Assembly: GCA_934045905.1 (NCBI GenBank)
Contig: OW203764.1
Coordinates: 21,319,685 to 21,383,684 of the forward strand
From: Leuctra nigra
Taxonomy: Eukaryota; Arthropoda; Insecta; Plecoptera; Leuctridae
DNA: 64,000 bases
Reading direction: 5' to 3'
Shown here one piece after another: positions 1 to 13,600 of this stretch. The notes beneath the pieces are model-generated. The model worked only from the letters and a program-made list of their open reading frames with translations, was not told where the DNA came from and did not search any database. Both the position numbers and the translations under genes were made by a program. How positions within the stretch are numbered: the stretch's first letter is position 1; each line of letters opens with the position of its first letter.

Positions 1-538
1 CCAGTTATCCGACCTACATAATGAAATCTTCACCTGGCGTACAATCAAGGTTATCATATTAATAAATTCGCCGTGCAACAGGCAGTCTCTGGAAATAGGC
101 GAACTATCGCGGGGGAACTCGTCTCGGTGTTGGTGTGGAGCAGCTGCCATTTGACGGAGTCACAACACTGGACCGTCAGCGAGTGCCAGCGAGTGGCGAG
201 GGGGACGGGCAAAGGCCGATTCTGAGGGGCTCTAGACACATACTGTCTGATCCACAACATTCATTGACTGACTACACATATAATCTAGTAATACCTTACA
301 ATTATCTAACAGCACAGGGATTTACCGCACTCACAATTCGTAAGAAAAAAAACGAGCTTTAGTATTGTTTACGAAAACCACCTGCACATAATTTAATAAC
401 TGGCATCCGGACTAGGGATAATAATTGGTTTTGCATGAATAACTTCTAACGCCCACGTGTTGTAAAAGAGAGCTCGCTGACGCTTTGGCAACCTGTTGGT
501 TTTGTGAAGGATCGAAAGCAAGAATGTCAAGAGCTTAC
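1..538 (-). other. Start of the first intron of mastermind (partial)
   Basis: This stretch lies downstream of the GTAAGC donor that ends the mastermind coding exon at 539 on the minus strand. I see no other exon, RNA gene or clear mobile element in it. The short open frames on both strands have no recognisable family signature and are treated as chance. Confidence 0.6.
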
Positions 539-790
539 CGCATGGAGATTGTTCTGAAGGCTATTGGTGTTGTCCTGCTTCTTGTCCGTCTTCTTAGCTG
601 CCCGTTTCGCCTTCGTCTCCAGAAACCTTTGCTTCAACACCAATGTCTCCTGAATATTCTGCTCGCAGTGACCGTTGAACGCTTGGTCGAAACGTGGAAT
701 GCAGTCACCCTGTCGTCGCCGATAGTTCTCGATCCTTCTTCGCAATCTGTCAAACATGGTCTGTCTTTTGGGGGGTGACACTTCGCCCAT
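539..790 (-). CDS. mam: Neurogenic protein mastermind, first coding exon (partial gene)
   Basis: Mastermind is the nuclear co-activator that binds the Notch intracellular domain-CSL complex through a long basic N-terminal helix. The 84 codons read from 790 contain the family hallmark near residues 6-30 ([20 protein letters not shown]), then a cysteine-containing stretch, then a basic run ([10 protein letters not shown]). This is the MAML N-terminal Notch-binding helix in its fly-like form. The exon ends in phase 0 at GCG followed by a strong GTAAGC donor on the minus strand. I chose the ATG at 788-790 because it lies just before the conserved block. The frame stays open further upstream (Gly/Pro-rich) but I found no in-frame ATG there, so a longer N-terminus cannot be excluded. 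All later exons lie beyond the left edge. The gene is head-to-head with TRAP1. Confidence 0.85.
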
Positions 791-1650
791 AGCAGCCCCC
801 TGTTGAACTAGGAGGCCGGGAGCGGGGCCGAGGCCCCCTCTGCCGCCCCCCAGTGGATCCACGATTGGGGATTCGTGGACACAGTGGATGCTCAATGGGT
901 ACGTTGCCAGTTCAGAGCAAATTTTCGGAGGAATGTTGGTTTTTATAAAAGATGTTCCCTCCCCCGCAGGTGTAAATTAACAAGGTTTGAATGGACAATA
1001 ACTGTCATTGACGACAGCGTCAACCGCTGGTCACCTTCCCCGAAGAAACGCATTCCAGAAGATGTCAACTTGTCAACGCGAAAGTTAAAAGCAACATTTT
1101 CCACGCACATAAATCACTAAAAAAATAATGTTACTGACAGTTGTCCCAAAACTAATACAGGTATTTTAGATCTATCTCTCAAATATACATTTTGTATTAT
1201 TGGCAAATTTTGTCGATAATTGAAATCTGCCAATGGCAGAAACACAACAGGTTGTCAGTGTAGCCCACGCAAACGAAACATGCGTGATCTCTGTCGTAGT
1301 ATTTCTAAGCAGGTTTATGTTTCACACTCCACTCTTGTTTTATAACGGCTTCGAGGTCTCTGTCACTCTATACACTTTATTTCACAACTTGGCAGTCTTG
1401 CGATGATGCCGTGAATATATCATAACGATTTATGTTGTGCTAACATAGTTCAAAAAAACATTGTTTACGTAGCGAGCGAATTAATCTAGCCATTTGACCG
1501 GCGCGTGGGGTATCTAGAGCTCACAGCAATCACGTCAACACTTATGGACGACACAAACTCAAATGATCAATTTTCGCGGCAACTTTTGTAGCACTCGCGT
1601 CATCTAGCGGAACAAATGTGCAGCGTTTTCGTGTTATCGTCACGTGATTA
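791..1650. promoter_or_regulatory. Divergent upstream region between mastermind and TRAP1
   Basis: This 860-bp gap separates the start codons of mastermind (minus) and TRAP1 (plus), so it should contain both promoters and 5' UTRs. It is more GC-rich near its two ends than the introns. A palindromic E-box, TCACGTGA at 1640-1647, lies only 3 bases before the TRAP1 ATG. I see no convincing TATA box at a sensible distance from either gene. The promoter role is inferred from gene arrangement, not from a specific element. Confidence 0.6.
1640..1647. promoter_or_regulatory. Palindromic E-box TCACGTGA just upstream of TRAP1 ATG
   Basis: A perfect 8-bp palindrome with a CACGTG core lies 3 bases before the start codon. 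bHLH-ZIP factors of the MITF/TFE, USF and Myc types bind such sites. It would lie in the 5' UTR or at the transcription start; its use is not shown by the sequence. Confidence 0.35.
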
Positions 1651-4600
1651 ATGATGGCCGCCTGGATCCGTCTACAACGTGCTGCCAGTTTAGGAAGTTT
1701 GATTTTACGAAGAAAAGCTCGAGTAGTGCACCCAAATTTGGTCCAGAATTGTATATTGAGACAACAGCTACAAGGTAAATTATTTTCTATTCTGTAATAA
1801 CTATGGTTTAACCTTTAGAGCATGCAAAATGATCGACCTGTCGGAACATCATGGTAAGGTTAGTTTATACTGCAGCATGACATTGTGTGCATGCTCATAA
1901 TCATGTTTATTTTTAATTCAGGCATAATGCTCTACCTGAAACTTTGTAAAAGTTAACTATTGTATGTGATGTTGTCTAGATGCCCCAAATAGAATTTGTA
2001 ACGTCTTCCTCTTATCAAGTTATCAACGAGAGCCCTGAGCCGCGCAGAAATTGTCTGATTTTAGGGTGGTTTTAAAATAAATGGAATCCTTCAGCTATGA
2101 TTGGGCGTTTTTGTAGGTTCCTACTGTTCACAAGAGGTAAAATTAAGGCGAGTTGTTACACAGCAGGTAGAGCATACAGTATGTAGGTGGTACCTAGGTA
2201 CTCGTCGTGTACCTACACAACGACGAGTGTTTTAACACCATGAGATGCGCAGAAAAGTAAAAAATAGATCTTGCCATTTGCCAGTGAATAGGTATATAAA
2301 AAAATTGTCAATTGTGACAAGATCTTGTATAATTCTTGTTTACCTAGATTTATCATTTTAATATGATAGAGAAAATATTACACAATGGGTAATATTGTCA
2401 AAATTTGACACTATCTTACAGAAATCTTGCAAGATCTTGGTAATTGAGCGAGCGAAGCAAGCGACTCCTGTCTCTTTTGGCACGGAACTCTGTTTTTTTG
2501 TGTATTTTTTTCTGCTACTAACCGATACACAGGTTGAACCGTTTCACCGATCGATGGGAAATTTCGCACACATGTAAAAACCACCTTTTCTGTTTACAGA
2601 CCCTAATTTTTTTGAAATCCGTTTATTGGTTACAATTTAAATAAATATCTCCTGATAGGCTGAAAATTAAAATGTTCTTCGATAAATCTGATCAAACTCA
2701 TATTTTGCATGGTCAATTGTCTCTTATTTTACAAATTTTCAGCTTAATCAGTCAAGAATGTAGCCTAGATACACTTATTGACATTTTTAATAAAAGTACC
2801 TATCGACACGAATAGGAATTTTCCACTGCAACTGAATCTTATCTGCTTTAGGTAACCAGTGTTTAGATAGCTATTCTAAAATTTCAACAAAAAACAGATA
2901 ATATGTAGGTACCTACCACCTACTTTTATGTTGATTGAGTGGCTCATATTCCATTTCAATATGGATGTTTGATTTCTGTGCATTATTGTGTAGGAACGCA
3001 ATTCTGGTTCGAGAATTTGCACGTACCGGTGCTCGCTCATCAACGTGTTACACTGAGCGTTATCCTAGTTTTTTTCAACAGGAGTGGCAATTGCCATTGG
3101 TCAAGATGACTTTTAGATGGATGGATGTGGGCAGTAGGCCTGTACACTCAACAAATCATAAAACGGTAATTGAGCGAGCGTAGCGAGCGTCACCACGGTA
3201 CTCTATGGCACTTTCTCTGTGTGTGTTTTTTTTTTTTTTTTTTTTTTTTTTTTGTGGTCACAGCCCAGGTCTAACCACTTAAGCAATCGATCTGAAATTT
3301 TGTACACATACTAACGTACTCTATGCGGTCCCTGGGATCGTTTTTGAACGGGCTCTCGTGATTGGTTCAAATTTAAACAAAATTATCTTTCGATTGGTTG
3401 CTTCAATCAATTTGAAATTTAGCAAAAACATTGCAACCAACATTGTAAAAGTTTCAGCCAAATCCTCCTATTGGTTCAAATTTAAAACCATTTTTCATGT
3501 GATTTTTGACATTTAAACTAGAACCGTATGACCGATCAACTTAAAACTTCGCGTGGTCATTGGTACCAACATTTTAGATGTTTTTGCCAATTTTCAGTCT
3601 AATCTGTCGTTATTTTCAAAAGTTTTGTCATTTTTAGGTCATTTTATTCCATAATCTTGAAAAATGTATACTAAATTGTCATCCCTGCCTTCTTTAAGCT
3701 TCTGTTCCAAGGCAAGGCCTGTAGAGCAGCCAAGCTATCCACAATGTACAGTAAAATGAAAGCATTTTTGAGCTAGCGCATAAAATCGGATGCAGTACGA
3801 AGGCCAAATCCTCTACTTGGTTTAAGTTTAAATAATGTCTCCTGATTGGTCGACAATAAAAATGTTCACATTATAAGTTCAAATTTTGCATGGTGATCAA
3901 GACCAACTTAATATTAAATTTTACATATTATTGTAAGCCCAATCAAAGTATTAATTGTAATTTTACTAGTATGGGATGTCGCAAGAGATTTCTGGAGAAG
4001 GTATGTAGGTAAGACTTCACGACACAATGGACTGTTATTCATCCAGAGTATTATGGAGATTGAAAAATTACAGAGAAAATCGTCTTGTGCCGTGTCGTGC
4101 ATCGTTACTATGGGGATGTTGCATGTTCTGTGCTCGCTCATCAACGCGTTACACTGAGCGTTTTCCTAGTTTAAACAAAACAGATGGCTACAATCCTCCA
4201 TAGTTATTATCAATGAAATCAGAGCTCAACTACTAGAGCCTAGAGGTAAATGACGAGTTAGCATAGATTTCATGGGATGGTGCCATAGCATATTTTCAGC
4301 CAATCTTTTTCAAATACTGTTTTATCAAATTTGTTGAGTGCACCTACATTTAAATTTTTTAAATGTTAGTCGATAAGATCTTGACTGTTACTTTTTTTTT
4401 ATTAAATGTTATAAAATGATGTTCTTGTTGGCCATGCAGATTTTCAATGTGGTCGGAACAATTTGACTTTTCAACCAATGAGAAGATTTTTAAAGTTTTG
4501 ATCAAGAAGAGGAATTGAATGAAAATTTGGAAAACTGATGACATTGAGAATTGAGATGAATAACCTTGCAAAATTTCATCTTATCGGACCATTCTAAAGT

Positions 4601-7600
4601 GTAACACAGTTTTTTTAAATTTTAACCAACGTCGGAAGATTTTGTTCAAATTTCGGTCTGCACACCATGGATGGTCTTTACGTAGGAGCAAAATTTTAGC
4701 TTGATCATAGAAACCTGCACCTGTATGGAAGCACTAGACAGAATGACATGTACCTAATTAACAAAAGATCAAAAACATTTAAGGAAAACGAAGTTTTGTG
4801 CCAAAAGAGTCAAAACGAAAGGAGTTGCTCACTCAATGAATTAAAGTTGTCTTTTCAAGCGTATTCAAAATTAACTCATAATTTCCTAAATAATTTTCAG
4901 ATCTCACAAGTCAAGTTAATTATTTGATAAAGCAAACATAACATAACGTAATTAGGTACGTTGGTTTAATTAATGTACCACCACACACAGATATTTCAAC
5001 ACTTCAGGAACTTCCCAAGCAAACTTCAGACACTGGTACCTACCTAAACTAGCAGATTTTAATTGTTTTCATCCTCAATAAGATAATTATAATAAAGTTC
5101 ATCTTTTTGGCCGCACTTCCAACCGGTTGGCATGTTTCAGGTAAGACGGAGGTTAGATTTGTTTCTGCTTGGCTCATTAATTAGTAATTAATCATACCTT
5201 TAGGCAACATGGTAATATAACTCTTATTTGTTGTTGATGGAATGATCATCATATTATATTGTGTTTTGTTCTGCCTCATATTTAAAAAAAACGTTCCATT
5301 TGAGTGTAATGCAGTCTCAGAAGTCGTTGGGAGTCATACCCAACAAAATAGCATTAAAGCAGCCAAATCAGTATGTCTGTACCTCAGAGGTAGAAGGCCG
5401 TAAGTCCATTTTAATGATCCTTGAGTTTCGCTCAAAAATCCATTAATTCTCCCTTTTTCCAATCATATTTAACGGTGACATGATTCATTGTGTTTCAATA
5501 TCGCTGTATTGTTGACATCAGTCAAATGGCAATTGGTAGGGCTGATTCCATCATTCCAAAGGTGTGCAATGCAAAATCGAGAAAGTGGACTACAAGATCG
5601 GGGCTGTAGGTACCGATCTTCCACCTCTGTGGTCCAGATGTTATTTTGTTCTGTCAGACGTCAGGATGCTGTGAATCCGCAAGGTGTTTAGATAGGGCCG
5701 TACGATCTCGGAAATACTGCGATCATATCAAATTACAGCTTTGTTCTCGCGTGATAATTTTCTCATTATTCAGGCCTTCTAGGTCGAGATGAGAAGAAGC
5801 TTGTTACGCCATTGTCAATGGTTACGCGACAACATTTAACTACGAATAATATAAAATCTTCAAATAAACGTAGAGGTATATAATAAAAAAAATGAATTGT
5901 ACCTAGATCTAGTGGAGCGGTCGCTCCACCCAGCCAAGTCGTACTATACACTCACACTCACTCAACATACCGTAAATGCCTAATAAACTGAGGAGCAGAC
6001 CAAACACTTTTACTGTAAGCAACAACATGCATTTTCGGCCTACTGGATCTCAAAATTGGGAAATCTCACATTGTTGCGAAATAACTTAATTTCGAGCTAT
6101 GGCCCACCTGACAACATATACCAAATTTGGGAACAATACGTTATGCCGTTTGGGTGCTAGAGGGCCGTGAAAACAGTGAAATTACACCCCTTTTAAAAGC
6201 TATCTGATGATGATGATGATTCAGATTCAGATATCAGGAAACGTTGCTATCACCGCCACAGCCTAAACGGCTGAACCGATCGATATGAAAATTTTACCAC
6301 ATGTGCACTTTTGGCGTCTGATGATACCTTTGTTCTTATAAATTTTTTGTGCCGCCATTTTTAAACCGGAAGTGACGTCATATATCAAAAACGGCTGGAC
6401 CGATTAGAACGAAATTAGCGCCATTCGATTTAGAAGGTCATCTATAAGGAATACCAATAGTGAAAGAAGAAATGTTCTATAACCTAAACCGGAAATGACG
6501 TCATAAAAATGACAAATCTGACTAAAATCATCTCTTATCAATAACTACATATTCAGAAGGCTTATAATGTTACATAACATTTATAGATACAAATTTTAGG
6601 TGGCAGTGATGTCAACCGCCATTTTGAAAACCGGAAGTGATGCCGTAACTCGAGAACGGCTGGACCGATTGGAACGAAACTTTTGCTATACTTTGTAACA
6701 TATTATTTATAGCATTAACACATATTATTTATAGCATTAACACAGGCACAACTTTTCTTAGCAACCAAATCACAAAATCTTATTTTTTAAAAGAATTATA
6801 ATCTTTGGTGCCACAATATGTTACAAGTTGTAATAATAAACTGAAAAAAGGAGTGATATTCCCATAAAAAACACTCCGTGTAAAAATACCAGCCAAGTCT
6901 CTTAAATTAAAAAAAAATAGAAGAAATCTAAAAATTCAGCACTGAAAAGTAGTGATATCAAAAAATTGGCCAAGTCAAAACTTTTCAAAAAATACTTGGC
7001 GCATCGTTTTTTTAGGACATGTGTAGATGAGTACATTTCATTTCCTGCCTACTTCTATACTATTTATATGCACGATGCGCCAAGTATTTTTTGAAAAGTT
7101 TTGACTTGGCCAATTTTTTGATATCACTACTTTTCAGTGCTGAATTTTTAGATTTCTTCTATTTTTTTTTTAATTGAAGAGACTTGGCTGGTATTTTTAC
7201 ACGGAGTGTTTTTTATGGGGATAGATAATACTCGAAAATCAATGTTCAAAGCAATGTTTATGCATCTTATACACAGCTACATCCAGGTAGCCTATCTGTA
7301 CGGCGTTGCTTATGCGTTAGAAATGTCTGAAGTATCGACTGAATGGTACTTTTGATAGGTGATGCAGTTGGCCTACCTCACAAGCGTTGCCCAAACAATA
7401 CTTTGCCACCGGTGGAGGTGCGTTTGCGCAGGTCTCTTTAGAGTACATTTTGGTTTATCAAAGGGACGTAGAGAGACCGACAAACATGTGCATTTTTACT
7501 CGTTTTTTTACCCAAATTGGGGTCCTTTTGATTTTTACCTCGTGTGACCCTATCGGCTATCGGCCTGTTATATCTGTACCATGAGAAATGCAGAATAGAA

Positions 7601-10600
7601 TAACCACAAAAAGTGTAGGTACTTTACAAATTGATTCGTTGGCAAATGTGTGCTTTTTTACAACTCTCAAGTTGTTGAAGTCCACTTGCTATAAAAATGC
7701 TTTTCCCAAGAAGATGGAGCATTTGTTGTATTTATTTTTCCTTCCCTCGTGATGCTGTGGTACAGCTCGAGTTGAGATAATAGAGTAAGAGTTCGCATAC
7801 ACGTGTAAAAGTTAACAATAACAATTGCTAACCTAACACACAGGAAATTATAAATAATATTTTGGAGGGACATAAGTATTCGTTAAATTACAGCCCATTA
7901 GATTAAACCATTTTTAACTTAGTAATTTTTCTTCGTATATGTAGGTACCAAGAAGTAGTTGTACCTACCTATATTTTATAACCTCCTAAAGTAATTCTGA
8001 TTTGGCTATTTCTTTTTTGCACGTGTAGGGGCCCTATTCTAGAACTTTTAAATTCCCAATTCCACTAGTCTAGAATTCGATTCAATTCAATGTAATCCTT
8101 ATGGTCGTGACCGGATTCCATCAGAATGGAATTGGGAAAACATTCTAGAATAGGTTAGGATGATCCTAACTTTTACAATGTATGTTATTATGTAGATTAT
8201 TTATTTATTTATTTGTACAAGCATATTTATGGCTACCTAATAATAATTTTCAATTTTCAAAACGTTATTTTGTATAATTATTAATTTGCAAACCATTTTA
8301 CGCTAAATAATTTGGCAGGGTCACTACAGTAATCACTAATCAGTGTCACTATTGCACAGGTCATGTCCAGTTTTTGTACCTAGGTAATTGTAGTTTTCCT
8401 AAATAATGACAAGTTTGCGTATAGGTTCGTTCCGGATTTTAGTTTTTAAAATTCCCAGCTACAATATTTGTGACACACGGAAATTGGAATAGCTGACACA
8501 TTATTGTGGACACTTTAAAGTTAAACATTTTAATTTATCAGGTAAAACTTCTGTTATCCATTTCTTATGTTTGTCCACAGTATGTCGGTACCCAATCAGA
8601 GCTCTGAGCACGCAAAGCGAAACAGAGACTTCTCCGGACAGCAGCTTCCACTCCATCATCAAAGACAGCGAGAAGGCCACAGGTAATTCAGTTCAGAATA
8701 TTCAGATTCAAACAAAATTGTTTCAACTTGACTGGATATACTCAGAGATGGGCAAAGATACTTGAAAAAAGTATCTAGATGGAAGATACAAGATAGTCTC
8801 AACTACAGTATCTAAGATAGAAGATAAAAGATGTTTTAGAAAATGAGAAAAGATATAAGATAAAAGATAGTTCATTTATGAAAGATACAAGATACAAGAT
8901 AAAAGATACTTTGATTTTTTTTTTATTAATTAGTCGTATGATTTTTAATGAGTAAAATTATTGAAAATCAATGCCGACTGTAATGATTTGCCTCAACATA
9001 AAAAATTCTAAATTAAATAATTTCTTCAACAGAATAGTACTATAACCGGTGGATGGGGGCAAATAATAAGAGGTTTGTTACGAATACGATCATTAGCCAA
9101 AAACTGCACCTACCTAAATGAAAATAATTTGCAACAATTTCATGATCGAATAAAACCGGAAACCGAATGGTATTTTGCAAGTTGCTTGTTTTAGAAATCA
9201 TCTCCTAACTTGTGTTCACAATTGCATTCAAGTCATAAATAATGGGCTACAGATAATATTTACCTTTTACACCGAAATCAAAGAGGAAAAATTAGTAGTG
9301 TGACACGGTGTGACATTTTAAAAATAGAAAATAATCCAATATAGGAAAAAGTATCTTCTATCTTTTTGAAGAAAAAAGATGGAAGATACTAACATAAATA
9401 GTATCTAGATGGAAGATAAAAGATAGTCGCCACAAAAGTATCTAGATAGAAGATAGAAGATACTATCTTCTATCTTAAGATAGTATCTAAGATACTTCCA
9501 TCTAAGATAGTGCCCATCTCTGGATATACTCAATTCTATATTGTGATATAGAAGAATTAGTACCGTTTACATGAATCAGTTCAAACACATTTTATTAGGT
9601 ATTTAAAATCAAGTTGGGCAACATGCAGAGTAAAAACAGTGCAATGTCTTCACATTACACTTTGCACACATTTCACTCATGTCAAGTTTAAATAAAAATA
9701 ATAAGAAAATGGGACATTCCCACGTAAATTGAAGAGATATCTTACAAACAAATTATGAGGTCTCACCTGAGCGAACATGGCATGTCTGAAAATACCGGTA
9801 GGTACATGGTTTTTTCGTCTTTGATCTTCTGTAGTGATTAAAAGTTACATTTACATATTTAACAATTTTGTGGTCACTGAATAGCTCATAGCTTTGTGAT
9901 GAATTTAGTATTTTTTAAATCTTAATGTTGCAGGATGTGCTAAGAGATATCCATCAATGAAATTTGCTCATTTTCTGGTTCTCCCACTTATTCAAAACAT
10001 TCACTGAAGAAAAATTCTTACTGTGGTAATAACACCCGAATTATCAATTAACTTAATTTTTATTTTTCGATATTTAAATATAACCTGATTTCGCTTAGAC
10101 TTGACATATTCTTGGTAGCTACGTAGTTCCTGAAATAAAATATGTTTGATATAAAGTTATGGTTAGTGAATTATTGGAGCAGTTCTGCAGCTTTTCATAG
10201 ACACAAGTTAAAACAAGCGAAGCAATCTTCCCGGGAAAAAAAATACTCGGAAAATTGTAGAATGAATGTGTAAATACTTGGAAATTTAATGCCTAATTTT
10301 AATGCCTTACAAGTTATTAAATATCCAGGTGATTTATTTTAAGAGGGCTTGGTAGTGAGCGTGGCCTTGACGAGTTGTTTAATCGATTTTTATCAATATC
10401 TTTTCTCAGTGTAATTGTTAACAAAATAGGGCTATGGAGGTGAATTCAGAACAGTACAATGAAAATAATTTCATAGTTTGGAATAAGCTATTAGTTTTAT
10501 TGTGTCCAACAGGTGTTTAGAACCCGAAAATTTCCTGTTGGACACAATAAAACTAATAGCTTATTCCAAACTATGGAAATATTTTCATTGAACTGTTCTG

Positions 10601-13600
10601 AATTCACCTCCATAGCCCTATTTTGTTAACAATTACACTGGAAAAAGATATTGATAAAAATCGATTAAAAAACTCTTCAAGGTCAAACTCACTACCCAGC
10701 GTTTTTTAATCGAAGCCACTAGTGCATCAGTTTATTTTTGGTACAGTTTTGTACTTGATGAGTTGATATTTCATAAATAAGGGTACCTACTACAATAGCT
10801 GATTGCTGGGAATTTTAAAACAACCACACGAGTTTGTGATTAAAGTGTGTATAGTAATATTGAGACACTTTCTCATTTTATATGCCAAGTAGGTATCGGA
10901 TAACTTCGTTTCATGTAGAAAAACAAAGTTATTTTCATTTGCTAAAAGGTAATTTCGATTGAACGACTTCAAATATTTTCCCTCATTCTAACTTTGCAGT
11001 CCACATGAATGTTTTATCTCTCAATAAACCGGATCAGTCGCGAGCGCGGGTGGATTTACCGCCCACCTAAGTGTGGGTACTCGGTAAGTTCGCGGCGTGT
11101 GAAGTCCAGAGTGGCTGTGCGATGCAATCTGCTCAAGTGACTGCAACTCATTATCCTCCCGCCGTTCCATCGGGAAGAATGGAGCAATTGGTGGGAGTGC
11201 CTTGTCCCTGTTCCCGTGCCCCCCCCCCCCCCCCCCCCCCCCGCGCACACTTTAGGACTCCGTCGAGAGGGTAAGGGAAGTTGAGCGCGGATTGCCTCTA
11301 AGTGCAAAGATTTAAATTTATAAAGGATTTAAATGCAGAGGTTGGTTTAGTACAAGGGAAGGTACTATTCTGATTCAATAATGTTTAAAAAATAAACCCA
11401 GTTTATACCTCAACGTTTTTTGCAATTTAATTACAATTCTCGAATGTTTTTTCGCATGATATTTCAATAACCCATCCAAAATGACGTCTCCGATAATTAT
11501 GTGGGTAGTCTATGATGTGATATCGCAAAATGAATCAAATATTTTTAAAACAATCAAATTCACATAATATAAAAACTTTATGTGTTGACAATATTTTATT
11601 TTATATTTTGTAAATAAGCCTAGAATCTTGTTGCCTTGTATAAAATGTGTAAAATTTAAAATCGTGTTTTCAAAATGTTGGTATATGCCCCGAAAAGGGC
11701 TCCAACTGAAACGTGAAATTAAATAGAGAATTTGAATACCACAAAATTTCATTCTACATAAATGGGCTCCATATTTTGATATTTGATCGTATTTTCCCAA
11801 ATAAAAGTCTGTTAAAACGCACAACTCTAAGAAATTAATCTATTTTATGTAGATTCCAATCCCCTTGCCTCGTGATACGGATGTTCTGGAGCAGCGGGTG
11901 GGAAGGAGCGAAGGCGGGCAAGTGTTGCAGAGAGGCGAGGGAGTGAAATGAATTAGGGGTGATCTAGATAGCGATAAGCCGCAGTCTGGACCAACAATGA
12001 ATGGCCACTTTGACCCACAGGAGCAACCCAGCGGCATGAGTTCCAAGCGGAGACGAGGATGCTGCTGGACATTGTTGCCAAGTCGCTCTACTCGGAGAAA
12101 GAGGTGAGATACCATCTTCGAGTGTCAATTAACTAATTACATTGTCTTGTTCATAATATTCAACACCATGTATTATAAAAATAGAGAAAATAGAGAATTG
12201 TCAGATTTCCATAAATTTGGGCACAAATAATGTATTTATAAGATGGTGTTTGTATTGCTAAGTCAACTCAAAAAACAAATTGTGTTTCACATTATTCGTA
12301 ATTTGCAAGAGTTATGAATGACAATATTTAGGAAATATTATCTCCAAAGTTTACCTTCGAGTGCAGCCGACTAAAATAAATAGTTTAGGCATTTTATTTT
12401 TACCCACCAAACGAGAATCGATTGAACGTTGATTGGTTGGACATCCCTGTTCCCTGTAGTAAATCTGAAAAAATCGCGTGTAAAATTTTATTTTCACTTT
12501 TATTTATCATTTAATAAAATGAATATTTGAAAAGAAAACACGCGTATATAATTTATTTTTACAGGGTATACCTCTCTGTATTAAATTATCAAATTGTCCT
12601 TGAATTACAATAAAAAAATAAACATTCTAAGAATCGACAGCCAAATCAGTAACCTTCACTCCTGACCTACAATAAATAACTCCCCACTGATATCAGTATC
12701 ATCATGTTTCGAGCCGCCAACATTTTATGTGCGTTTAAAAAAAACTGATAACAAAACTAAAATATCTCCACTTTTATCTCAAAAATAATATCTCAAACCT
12801 TATCAAACTTAAAACTGTTGATAATACTAAAAACCAACCATCGAGGACCTTTTCTACAAACTATCCTCCAAGTCATTAGAAAGGTCTAATTCGAAACATA
12901 ACCAAAACGTGATCAAGCTGTGAACTATCTGCTTGCCTTATCGTCTATGATAAGACTGTTTATGATGGGCGCTCTAACCTGCCACCCCGGCTGGGGGATG
13001 GGGGGTTATAAATGATGGGAGGAGGGTAGTATTTCCCGAGCGCTATGTCAATGATAATCGCGTGGGTTTGACACCTCTAGCTAATAGAACCCCACTGTGA
13101 TTGATAAGCATGGCGAATGCAGTGGGCTCGGCCATCCATCTGGATCGTATGACTGCATAACGCGTACCTGGTATTAGGTTGATGGATTTGTTACGTTATT
13201 CTGTCGGGGATATATCATTTAGATGATATTTCTCGTGCGTTTACCACTCATTGATATTGTGAAGACCTATAATCTGTTTTATAAACTAGGCAAATGCGTT
13301 TATAAGCGAGCACCGATGCGTGCAATCTCCAACCAATCACGATCCACCCAATCTAAGATTATACTACATTTTATTTAATTTTCATTGCACCTTGCCAATT
13401 TCCATATATACATTCTGGAATAATTGAATTTGAATAACATATATATGTGCCCTTAATTTGGTACTTCTCGAGGGCTCTTTAAAATTCTTAAAACGGCAAA
13501 AAGTCTGTAAATATTTGACCGATTAGGCTGAAAATGTGTAAAATATGAGACAATGTTGGTCTTGATCAACATGCAAAATTTGAACCTAGTTGGAACATTT

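Larger units (their letters stand above)
1775..8580 (+). other. TRAP1 intron 1 (6.8 kb), repeat-rich
   Basis: The intron runs from GTAAAT to a CACAG acceptor. It holds two plus-oriented Helentron-like copies (2442-3070, 3167-4170), one reversed partial copy (about 4330-4840), a CTCAGAGGTA-type element (5381-5634), a repeat around 6230-6760, a near-perfect foldback (6861-7219) and a short inverted-repeat element (8033-8154). No nested gene was recognised. Confidence 0.8.
8683..12020 (+). other. TRAP1 intron 2 (3.3 kb)
   Basis: The intron holds a hAT-type element (8743-9522), a foldback (about 10345-10701) and a GC-rich stretch (about 11041-11290) with a 24-base C run at 11219-11242. A second GC-rich stretch (about 11860-12020) leads into exon 3. 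No gene was recognised in it. Confidence 0.7.

Noticed and set aside
875..1120. Plus-strand frame overlapping the mastermind upstream side
   Set aside because: It starts with GTG and is antisense to the mastermind leader; no domain is recognisable.
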